Shown piece after piece: positions 33,211 to 42,406 of a stretch of DNA of 64,000 bases. A model generated the notes under the pieces. It saw nothing but the letters and a program-made list of their open reading frames with translations, did no database searches and was not told where the DNA came from. The stretch comes from Coturnix japonica. Lineage: Eukaryota; Chordata; Aves; Galliformes; Phasianidae. The translations under genes and the position numbers were made by a program. Every line of letters begins with the position of its first letter. Position 1 is the stretch's first letter. The stretch lies in NCBI RefSeq assembly GCF_001577835.2, contig NC_029529.1, positions 11,853,380 through 11,917,379 of the forward strand. Reading direction: 5' to 3'.

Positions 33211-35760
33211 CAGGACGAGCACGCCGTGAGCTCCGTGTGCACCCACACACCCATGTACAGATGTTTGCACACTTCACCCTTTCCGACCGGATCCTTTAGG
33301 ATGGGCCTCGGCTGCTTCCCCCGCGGTGCACGCAGGCGTCGGGAATGTGCTCTCCTTTGGCCCCGCATGTGAAGCGTGCTGCCGGCTGCAGGGGGGACAG
33401 GACTCTGCCAAGTGACCCTCCAGGAATGCTTTGGGCTTCACCTCTCGGCCTGGGGTGGAAAATTCAGCAGCTGCCGGGTTGGGGAGGGGGGGGGAAGGGG
33501 GGAAAAAAAGCTCATCCCGTTTCGATGGAGAAATGGATTTAATGGCAGATTGAGAGGCTTAAGGGAGTAGGCAAGGAGAGTCTGTGCTGCGACTTTAACT
33601 CTTGGACTCCTGAGCGAATCACTGGTGCAATAGTGGTGGTTGGGTGCAGTGAGAAATGAAGACATAAAAACAAAAGAAGAAGAGGGGGGAGGGAGCAGTG
33701 ACTGTATTCACCGAGATGTTCACCTGCTGTTGCCAAAAAAATAGAGCTAAGGTGCAAAAGGCGAGAGTTGGCCGTGAGGAGGCTGGAGGAAGCAGCCTGC
33801 GTGCCTTCTGCGGTTCTTGGTGTACATATTATACATAGGTGTATATCTCTCAGCTGTTTTGTAAGGGGTTGTTTTGTTTTTTCTTAAGAAGCAGTCAGGG
33901 AAAATTTTCTGCAGCCATGTAAATAAAAGCAGGGGATTAATTTAACCAGTGGCAGCAAGAGGGGCAAAGTGGAGGGTGTTCAGGTGAGGGGGTGTAAATG
34001 CTTGAAGAGACTCTGACCCACTGCAGGGGTTGGTAGGAGGATTTTGAATACTGCTTATACAGAAGGAAAGAGCCATCGGTGCGTTCCATGCCCCCCAAGC
34101 TGCTTTACTTTGATCATTCCATAGTGTGAGCACTGAGGGCAGGCTGGGGTTGAAGCTGAGGGGGCAGAGCAGAGAGGCTGAGGTGTGGGGTTGATGTGAG
34201 GCAGGGGCAGCTCTGAGCCCCCCAGGTGGCTGATGCCTCATTCAGCTGCACAGCAGAGGACGCAGAGCCAGCAGGGACTGAGGAGCAGAGGTTGGAAGCG
34301 CTGAGCCCAGAGCAGAAGGAAGATGTGGGCTGCCCTGTGTCAGTGCAAGGTCTTGGCCATCCATTCCAGAGCCCCACTGTGCCATGCTCCGAGCACTCCT
34401 GGATCCTCACGCTGCCACCCCAAGCTGCCCACCATCCTGACCTCTTGCTCTGCTTTCCCAAAGACATCCTGCCAAGCTCGTGGCTCCTCCTGGATGAAGG
34501 TGGGAAGGGACGAAGCGGCTTTTCCTGCTGGAGCACGAAGGAGCTGGGAGCGGGGCTGCATCTCCTGTGGGGGTGTGCTCAGGGCTGCGGCAGGAAACAG
34601 GGAGAAGCAGAGGGAGCACAGGACTGCTGCAGTGCTTTGGAGGTGTGTGCTACGCAGCTGGAGCCTGGGATGTGCGTGCAGAGTGAGGGATATCCAGCAA
34701 GGGCCCGTCCATCCCTGGCTTTGTCCCATGGCAGCGTGTTGGTTGTGCTGATGGTTCACCTGCAGACTGAAAAGCTGCACCTCGTCCTCCCAAGGGATGG
34801 GGCCTGGCAGTGGTACTGGGCTGTGCCAATGGCTTCCCTCAGACAGCCGTGCCATGTGGACTGGGGGTCATCCACGTGGAGCAGAGCAGCACTGCTATCT
34901 CTGTCCTGCAGCTGACAGCTCGGGGCCCCTCTTGCACTGTGGGGCAGGATGAAGCCCAGTGCTGCTGCCGGGCTGATGCCCCTCGGTGCATGCAGCCCCC
35001 CTGCAGAACAAAGCCTAGCGCTGGGGGGGTTCAGGGCTCGGCCCTGGCACGCTTTATTGCCCGGCTCAAATGAGCGAGGAGAGAATTAAAGCCCGTGCCG
35101 AGACGGGGAGAAGAATCCTTTGTAGTGGTGATTTGGCTCGAGAGCAAAGCAGGCCGAATTCAGCACGGAGTCCGAGGGATTTCCAGAACCTGTCTGAGAC
35201 GGCCGGCACCTGTTCCCCATCACTTAACACACAGCAGAAGACAATCGCTGGCTCTGCAGCCTGGCAGGCCGGGGATATACAGCCAACAGGTGATGCTCCA
35301 GCACTGCGAGGGGCGCTGGTGGCTGCCTCCTGCCTGCGGGCACCCGGGATCCCAGCCCGGAGTCACGGAGCTGCTGCATGCCCGGAGCTCATCACACACC
35401 TCTGCTTGGTTCTGCTTCGGTCCATGTGCCGCCTCCTGCTCCTTCTGCCCAAAGCTGATGTTTGTTCTTTTCATCCTGTAAGTCGAGAAGATCCCAGCTG
35501 GAGGGAGGATGGAAGATGGACCCGGTGTGTTTGCTCAGCCATGTATTGTTATTATTCTTTAATTTAAAAGGAAAAGAGGTTTTTGCATCTGATGTCGACA
35601 CTAGTCTGTAGCTGCTCCCCCCACCTGTACCATTCCTGAGGGGTTCTTTTGGACTGTCCTTTTATTTTTGTATTCCTTTGTACAGTCAGTGTTGTTCAAC
35701 TGATTCCACATGGGTTTGTTTTATATAAATTAAAGCCTTTTTTTGGTTTGGAACTGCCGA
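33211..35760 (+). other. RAB40C 3'UTR with two candidate poly(A) signals
   Basis: After the stop at 33210 the sequence is non-coding. AATAAA occurs at 33922-33927 (a proximal site giving a ~0.7-kb 3'UTR) and ATTAAA at 35729-35734, where a T-rich tract follows at once (a distal site giving ~2.5 kb). A G-quadruplex-type motif lies at 33476-33502. A 229-codon open frame at 34226-34915 has no domain and is probably chance. Which poly(A) site is used cannot be told from sequence alone. Confidence 0.6.
33476..33502 (+). other. G-quadruplex-type motif in RAB40C 3'UTR
   Basis: The pattern is G3-TT-G4-A-G9-AA-G6, four G-runs with loops of one or two nucleotides, on the transcribed (mRNA-sense) strand, followed by A7. 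Confidence 0.8.
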
Positions 35761-37958
35761 GCAGGAGGTGCAGGAGTTGTATCTTGTTTGTGGGGAGATG
35801 CTGGGGAGGAGGAGGAGCTGGTTGTGCCCCAATTTGGGCATGACCTGCTGTATCCTGACCCGTGGGGTGGCTTTGATGGCTGCATGGAGGCGATGGGGCT
35901 GCGCAGCCCCCCGGCCCTGTCCCATTCTCAGCCCACCTCCCCATGACCTCCCTCTCCCCCTGCCCCAGGATCAGATTTTCCACTTCGTACCAGACTGGCC
36001 ACGCTTGTTTTAACAGCTTAAGGGTAACATTGCTGAGGCTGGGAAGGAGTTGGGGGGGAAATCAGATAGCGGCTGCAGCCTGGAAAGCCCCGAGTTAAGG
36101 TACAAACCTGCCTGGGGAAGAGGCGCAAGAGGCTTTTGTGTTTCAGGCAGGGGCTGCTCCTCGCTGCCCCGCTTGGAGGCAGCTGTGCTCGGCTTCAGGT
36201 GGGGGAGATGATGGTGGAGCCGTCCTCGCTGCAGGGACCTTTGGTGCACAACGTGCGGCTCTTCGGGGGGTGGAGCTGGGAATGTCCCGTGGAGCTCAAT
36301 GCGCACAATGGGGAGCGCTGGGAAGGCAGAAGCTGTGATCCATCCATCGCTGCTTCTGCCCTAAGAAACAGCGGCTGGGATGGGGAGGCCGCACTGGAGT
36401 GGAGGGTGGGTGCTGAGCTGCACGACGGGGAGCTCCCCAGCGTGTGCTGCGGGGATGGGACAGACGTGGGGGGCTCTGCAGGCACAGCGCTGTGTCCGGG
36501 GCACAGCTCCATGCGGTGCCACCTCGCAGGTTGGGCCGCCCTGATGCAGCCAATTCCCTTTGTGCAAAGTCCCACCCTGCCCCGCTGTCCCAGGGCAGCG
36601 TAACCCGTAACGTCCCCGTGTGCTCAGGACCGACTCGGCTCAGCGCTTTATCTGCCCCGGCCGCACCCGAGCCGGCCCCGCTCAGCTCCCGCAGCGGCTC
36701 CGGGCGCGGCTGAGACGGACGGGAACCGCAGAGAGGGAGCGCGGCCGGGCTGTGCGGGGCTGTGCGGGGCTGTGCGGGCTCCGGTCTGTTCCTCCGGCTC
36801 CGGGCTGCGCTGGGACAAAGGCGCGGGGCCGCGGTCAGCAGCGCTGCAGGAGTTAACGCTTCCCCCCCCTCGCCCCAGGTCCGTCTCCAGCGGGGATTAG
36901 GGCAGTCTGGCCGGGAGCGGGGCCGGCTCCTGCCAGCTTAGGGCCGGCTGCGGAGATGCTCTGCGAGCAGAGCTGGGGTTGCAGCGTCCAGCCGGGGTCT
37001 GGCACGGCCAGGCGCTGCCTCCAGGCGCTCCCCTGCTCGGGCTGCGCGGCAGGTCTCAAAGCCGGGCTGTAAATTATCGGCGTTTGCTGCTGGAGCGGGG
37101 ACTGGCTACAAACCTGGGCGCTCGTGGGGGCCTGGCCGGCCGGCAGGAGCTGAGGGAACGTGGGCCTGGGCTGGGGGTCGTGGCCCCCACGGCGCGGCCG
37201 CGACGCACCGCGCTGCAGCTGGGGATGCTGCGGGGCCGGGGGCTGCGGCTGCCTCCCACCCGCAGGCCCGGGGCGGGCAACAGGCTTTGGCTGTTTTCTC
37301 ATCCTGCAGGAATTCGGCTCCATGGGCCGGGCATTTTTTTTTTCCCCTCCTTTCACTCTCTCTCTTTGGAGACTTTCCGCATTCTGCCTTTGATCTCCCC
37401 CCTGTGTTTGTCCAGCCGATCGGCTCAGACGGGGTTAGAGGCTGAGGTCAGCGCCTTTTCCATTCCAAACACCCAGAAACATCAGTGAGAAGGGAGGGGA
37501 TTCAGATTACAACCTTCCCGTCCTCCCCTTCCACCCCTGCCCCACACGCACGCAGCGCCCAGACCCGCTGCCACTGCACGGCGAGCGCTGCCCGGCTGCG
37601 GCTGCCAGGGATGCGCTGAGCCCCCCCCGGGGTGGGGACATCGCTGCTGCCGAGCCGCTCCCCGGGGCCGCCGCTGCGGTACGATGCTCTGAGAGCTCAG
37701 CGATGGACCGAGGTGTCGGGCGGCATCTCCGAAGGAGCAGCGAGAACCCGGCGTGCTGAGCCGCAGCGCTCTGTCCGGACATCACCTCCTTGTCCTCTCC
37801 GTCCCCCGACTTTCCTCTCCGTCTCCTTCCCTCCGCTCGATGTGATCAGCCCCGTGTCTGGTGGCGAGGTGGGGGGCACACAGATGCCTCGCCGGAGTTT
37901 CCACCGCCCGGGACCGCGGTCGCGTCCCTGCGGGCAGCAGCTCGGTGGGGCTGAGCCC
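35761..37958 (+). promoter_or_regulatory. RAB40C-WFIKKN1 spacer; WFIKKN1 CpG island and 5' flank
   Basis: The sequence becomes strongly CpG-rich from about 36600 up to the WFIKKN1 start. There is a short 10-bp tandem (GGGCTGTGCG, just over three copies, 36747-36779). No TATA box at a convincing position was found. The reading frame of WFIKKN1 stays open for more than 100 codons upstream of its ATG, but the composition is simply GC-rich. No other gene was recognised here. Confidence 0.5.
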
Positions 37959-40351
37959 ATGCGCTCGGCTCTGCTGCTGCTGCTGCCCTTGTTAGCGGCC
38001 GCCGCCGGGCTGAGCCTACAGCAGGCCAGGATGCGGCAGCTGGGGGTGTGCCCCAACCAGCTGAACCCCAACCTGTGGGTGGACGCTCAGAGCACCTGCG
38101 AGAGGGAGTGCCAGGCAGACCAGGTGAGCGCTGGGGGCTGCGGGGAGTCAGGGGAATGGCTGGGAGGGGTTTGGGTGCTGCACCTGTGTGGGGGTGGTGG
38201 TGAGCGGAGGGCTGCTCTGAGTTGTATTGGGATGGGGGTCCCATGGGCACCCAACGCGGTGCCCAGCTCACTCAGCCTCTCTGCAGCCTCACCCCAGCTG
38301 TGCACAGTGACCCAAGGGCTCCGAGCCCCTTTGCAGGCAGAGGTTCAACTTACAGCCCTGTTGCATCAGCCCTGGCTGGAACACCCCCAACACACCCCAG
38401 TGTTCTCCTACCCAGTTACTGAGGGATGTTGGCATGCTCGGACTGCTCTCCCTGCTCAGTCAGTTTTCCCTGGGCAGGAGCACGATGCTGCCCATCCTTG
38501 GGGAGCAACCTCTGTAGTTCATCGCTGTAATGAGTTGTGCCTGACCTCAGCCCATTGGAGCCTGCAGCCCCCAGGCCACAATGGCAGCAATGGCTCCCAT
38601 CTGCACTGGACACCTGTAAAGCCCCGTAACGCTGTGCCGTGGGGGCCATCACTGCTACTTTTCACTCCCACCCATCAGCGGGGCTGAGGTGAAGCTGGGC
38701 GCTGGGTCAGCCCAGAAGTGGTGTGGGCTCTCTGGGGCTGGGAGCATCCAGGTCAGGGTTAGGGCTGGTGCTGGGAGCAGCGCTGGGGTTGGGGCTGGTA
38801 TTAGGGTTGGTGCTGGGGTGCTGATCGTTGTCCCATCCCGTCCAGGACTGCGAGGACTTTGAGAAGTGCTGCACCAACGTGTGCGGGCTGCGCAGCTGCG
38901 TGGCGGCTCGCTTTGCAGACGGCAGCGTGTTGGCCATGGAGCTGAACCGCGGACCGTCCTGCGAGAGCTTCGTGTGCGCCCAGCAGGGCTCGGACTGCGA
39001 CATCTGGGACGGGCAGCCCGTCTGCAAGTGCAAGGACCGCTGCGAGAAGGAGCCCAACTTCACCTGCGCCTCCGACGGCCTCACCTACTACAACAAGTGC
39101 TACATGGACGCCGAGGCGTGTCTGCGCGGCACGCGGCTCAGCACCGTGCCGTGTAAGCACATCTTCACCTGGCCCGACACCAGCCCGGTGCCGAGCGAGA
39201 CCACGGCCCGGCCCACGCCGGGAGCGGGCCCCGAGCAGCCGGTACCGCCCGCTCTGTACAGCAACCCCTTCCACCAGTCGGTTCGTGCCGGCGGCACCGT
39301 CAGTTTCCGCTGCGACGTCAGCGGCCGCCCCCGGCCCGACATCACCTGGGAGAAACAGAGCGACCGAGCCGAGAACTTCATCATGCGGCCGGACCAGATG
39401 TACGGCAACGTGGTGGTCACCAACATCGGGCAGCTGGTCATCTACAACGCCCGCCACGAGGACGCCGGTATCTACACCTGCACGGCCCGCAACGCCGCGG
39501 GGCTGCTCCGCGCCGACTTCCCGCTGTCGGTGCTGAAACGGGAACCCGGGGCGGCCCCGCAGCCCGGCGACCCCCGGCCCGGCGACCCCCAGCCCTTCCC
39601 CAGCGCCGAGTGCCTGAAGGAGCCGGACCGACGGCGCTGCGAGGCCGCCGAGGTGCGCTGGCACTTCGACGCCAAGCAGGGATCCTGCGTCACATTCCGC
39701 TACGGCGGCTGCGGAGCCAACAGGAACCACTTCGAGACGTACGAGGAATGTCGAGCCGCCTGCGTGGGCAGCGCCCGGCCCACCTGCCTGCTGCCCATGG
39801 TGCAGGGACCCTGCCAGAACTGGGAGCCGCGCTGGGCGTACAACTACATCCTCAAGCAGTGCCACTCCTTCGTGTACGGCGGCTGCGAGGGCAACAGCAA
39901 CAACTTCGACAGCAAGGAGACGTGCGAGGACGTGTGCCCCTTCCCCAAGAGCCTGCAGTGCAAGGCGTGCCGCCTGAAGAGCAAGATGGTGCTGAGCCTC
40001 TGCCGCAGCGACTTCGCCATCGTGGGGCGGCTGATGGAGATCGTGGAGGACCAGGACTCCGGCATCGCCCGCTTCGCCCTCGAGGACGTCCTGAAGGACG
40101 AGAAGATGGGCCTCAAGTTCTTCAATATCAAGTACCTGGAGGTGACGCTGATCGACATGGACTGGAGCTGCCCCTGCCCCAACATGACGGCCGAGGACGG
40201 GCCGCTCATCATCATGGGCTCCGTGCACGACGGCATGGCCACGCTGGACCCCGGCAGCTACGTGCGGGCGGCCAACGACAAGAGGGTGAAGAAAATCTAC
40301 GAGCTGATGGAGAAGAAAACCTGCGACCTCCTCAACCGCTTCCAGGATTAA
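37959..40351 (+). CDS. WFIKKN1: WFIKKN1 (GASP-2), secreted WAP/Kazal/Ig/Kunitz/NTR protein (556 aa, complete)
   Basis: Two exons, 37959-38123 and 38846-40351 (stop TAA 40349-40351), joined in phase 0. I chose the ATG at 37959 because it is followed directly by a signal peptide (MRSALLLLLPLLAAAAG). Domains in order: WAP four-disulfide core (about 25-77); follistatin/Kazal (about 93-155, CDIWDGQPVCKCKDRC); Ig (about 185-285, ending YTCTARNAAG); Kunitz 1 (311-361); Kunitz 2 (369-419, FVYGGCEGNSNNF); and NTR (from Cys427). All six Kunitz cysteines are present in both modules. The family binds and blocks myostatin (GDF8) and GDF11 and has protease-inhibitor modules. The P1 residue is Glu321 in Kunitz 1 and Gln379 in Kunitz 2. 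Two-exon structure and position between RAB40C and MCRIP2 favour WFIKKN1 over WFIKKN2. Confidence 0.96.
38755..38823. repeat. Degenerate GGGTTAGGGCTGG-type repeat in WFIKKN1 intron
   Basis: Irregular units rich in GGTTAGGG, GGCTGGTGCTGGG and GGTTGGGG run up to 25 bp before the exon 2 acceptor. The G-rich strand is the transcribed (RNA-sense) strand. Confidence 0.6.
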
Positions 40352-40511
40352 AGCCGGGCTGACAGACAGACACCGGGGCTGCAAACCCCGGGGGGACCCG
40401 TCTGAGCCCACAGCCCGTTGCTTTTATTGAGTTACTGTCACCATTCTGCAGCTCCATCCCTGTGACTTTCAGCTGCGCGTGTTCCCTGTGTACCCCCACC
40501 CAGACAGCAGC

Positions 40512-40517
40512 AATAAA
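40512..40517 (+). terminator. WFIKKN1 poly(A) signal (AATAAA)
   Basis: AATAAA lies 160 bp after the stop codon. Further AATAAA copies at 41043-41048 and 41144-41149 could give longer transcripts. Confidence 0.65.
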
Positions 40518-40906
40518 GGGCGGGGTGGGGTTACAGAGAAGTCTGCCCTGACCCCCCCTCCCCTGCCCTGTCACACAGGGCACCCCCAGCCCTAACCCAG
40601 AGAGCTTCAGGATCCTCAGCCCTGAATATGGGGATGCAGAGAGAGCCCTCTGCCTGCACACTGAACTGGGAGAACTGTTATGACGGGGCTCCTGGCACAG
40701 GGACGTGGGAAGGACACGGCTGTGCCTCACCACGGGCAGCTATTTCTGCACCGGGTGATATTTCTTGGTGAGGAATTCCTCCCCACTTAAGAGCTCGTGT
40801 TTATTTTTGTTTCATCAATGGAAACTGATCCCTTCCAGCTCAGCCCTGCAATGCCTGGAATGGGAGTCTGGGTGCCACTTGGGCCCGTGCACATCATGCA
40901 GCAGCA

Positions 40907-40990
40907 GGGCTGGGATCAGGGCTGGGATCAGGGCTGGGTGCAGGGCTGGGTGCAGGGCTGGGTGCAGGGCTGGATGCAGGGCTGGGTGCA
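40907..40990. repeat. 12-bp minisatellite, seven copies
   Basis: Head-to-tail units of GGGCTGGGATCA (first two) and GGGCTGGGTGCA or GGGCTGGATGCA (the rest) lie about 550 bp downstream of WFIKKN1. A partial eighth unit follows. Confidence 0.9.
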
Positions 40991-41206
40991 GGGCTGCACG
41001 GTGCATCCCACGGGGCAGCATTACCTTCGCACGTGTGCTGTCAATAAAGGGCACCCCCCGCTTTGCCCTCGGCGGTCTCTGCAGCCGGCAGAGCGCTGTG
41101 CCGCCGTCTGAGGGCGGAATTTCGGGGCTTTCTTTGTTTTTCTAATAAAAGCCCCCAAGCGGACACAGCGGGGAGTTCGGCTGCTCGCTTTGCAGGGAGG
41201 GCCGCG

Positions 41207-41290
41207 ATTGTAGAACCGGAATCCCAGAGCGGTTCGGGTTGGAAGGGACCCTCAGAGCCCGCCCGCTCCCACGCCGTGCGCTCACTGCCC
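41207..41290 (-). mobile_element. CR1 LINE 3' end, short, reverse orientation
   Basis: GTAGAACCGGAATCCCAGAG followed by GGTTCGGGTTGGAAGGGACC matches the reverse CR1 terminus (AGAATCACAGAATGG, then TTGGGTTGGAAGGGACC). Only about 60-80 bp can be recognised. Confidence 0.65.
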
Positions 41291-41699
41291 CCCCCGGCAG
41301 CTCAACCCATCCGTGATTGATCCCCCCTCCAAGGACGGGGGCTCCGAGTGACAGATTTCCTCCTCGCAGCCCCCCCAAATCTCCTTTCCTTCCCTTTAAA
41401 GCCGCTCCCCGCCCCGTCGCTCTGCCCGAGTCAAACCTCTCCCCGCTGTCTGGGGGCACGGAGCGCTGAGGGCTGCAGCCAACGGGCCCGGCCTCAGCCC
41501 CCCCTGCGTCACCGCAGCCCCCCCAGGGCCGGGCGCTGCCCCTCGGATTGAGAGCTGCCGTGAGCAGGGCTCAGAATGGGGCGAAAAGCAGCGATTTGTG
41601 TGGGGAAAAAAGAAAAAAAGAGGGGGGGGGGGAAGAAGAAAGAATAAGAGTTCAAAAAGAAATTTAAAAAAATTAAATAGAAGAAAGAAAATCCAGTTT

Positions 41700-41704
41700 A
41701 AAAA
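41700..41704 (-). terminator. Pol III terminator of the tRNA-Gly gene
   Basis: Five A on the plus strand read as T5 on the minus strand, 15 bp past the tRNA 3' end. Confidence 0.75.
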
Positions 41705-41719
41705 GTTAAGAGAACGCCG

Positions 41720-41790
41720 TGCGCCGCCCGGGAATCGAACCCGGGTCGCAAGAATGGGAATCTTGCATGATACCACTACACCAGCGGCGC
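41720..41790 (-). tRNA. tRNA-Gly (anticodon CCC)
   Basis: The minus strand gives a 71-nt tRNA starting GCGCCGCTGGTGTAGTGG and ending in GGCGGCGC plus discriminator A. Acceptor stem GCGCCGC pairs with GCGGCGC. The anticodon loop is TTCCCAT, giving CCC (plus-strand 41756-41758), closed by CAAGA/TCTTG. The T arm contains GGTTCGATTCC, a perfect B box, and the A box is TGGTGTAGTGG. It has no intron. The sequence agrees with vertebrate tRNA-Gly-CCC as I recall it. I also recall a human tRNA-Gly-CCC between METTL26 and MCRIP2, so this one appears to sit in conserved synteny. Confidence 0.97.
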
Positions 41791-41809
41791 CGCTGCTGCT
41801 CTCCCCGCT

Positions 41810-42406
41810 CCCTCGGCCTTATCCCCACTATCCCCACTATCCCCACCATCCCCGTCCACTCGCGGTGCGGACACGCCGTGGGTCCGTCCCTGCGCTGCGC
41901 ATCGTGTCTGTGCGATAAAACCGCGCCGTGATGCGGCCGGACGGGGAGAATCGCTGCAGCTTCGGGGGGGAACCGGGACGCGGCCACCCCAACAGCGACG
42001 GCCGCGGGGACCCGGCACGAGGAAGCTCGTCCCGCCCCGGAACGTGGGTGACGCGTTCCCGGCTCCGGGGGTCACCGCCACGTGCGGGGTCTCCACGCGC
42101 CGCCCGGTCCGAAGGTCACCACGCGTGGGGTCACACACCCCACGTGGCAGCGCGTCCCACGTTGGGCTCAGGGCCGCCCCGCAGCCCCCACAGCCCCGCA
42201 CCCCCCGCCGTGCCCCACGCGTTAATGATCCCACTCGCGTCTCTCCCCCTCCACGCGTTCCCCCACGATTGAGGCGCGGTCCCTTTAAGGCCGGGGGCGT
42301 GCCGCGGGCCCGGCCCGGCCCGTTAAAGGCCCGGCGCGGGGCGCTGGGTGCACTCGGCCGGCGGGAGCGGCGGGGCCGTGCCGTGCGGGGCCGGAGGGGC
42401 CGCACG
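41810..42406 (+). promoter_or_regulatory. MCRIP2 CpG-island promoter
   Basis: Very CpG-rich sequence precedes the MCRIP2 start. It carries several CACGTG- or CACGTGG-type E-box-like strings (for example around 42080 and 42140) and two CCCTTTAA/CGTTAAAGG stretches at about 42279 and 42322. No TATA box was found. Long open frames across this island on both strands reflect lack of AT-rich stop codons and are not genes. Confidence 0.6.

Noticed and set aside
34226-34915. A 229-codon open frame in the RAB40C 3'UTR
   Set aside because: No domain, no intron support, and it lies between two plausible poly(A) signals of RAB40C.
37632-37958. In-frame upstream extension of WFIKKN1
   Set aside because: The frame is open for over 100 codons, but an upstream start would bury the signal peptide that begins at 37959. 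The extension is GC-driven and Arg/Pro/Ser-rich.
38801-40411. A 536-codon open frame antisense to WFIKKN1 exon 2
   Set aside because: It mirrors GC-rich coding sequence with third-position G/C, which removes stop codons on the other strand. No domain, no splice logic, and composition dominated by Ala, Val, Gly, Leu and His.
41719-41931. A plus-strand open frame with N-terminal GIEPGSQEWESC
   Set aside because: This is the reverse complement of the tRNA-Gly gene, a common false protein prediction.
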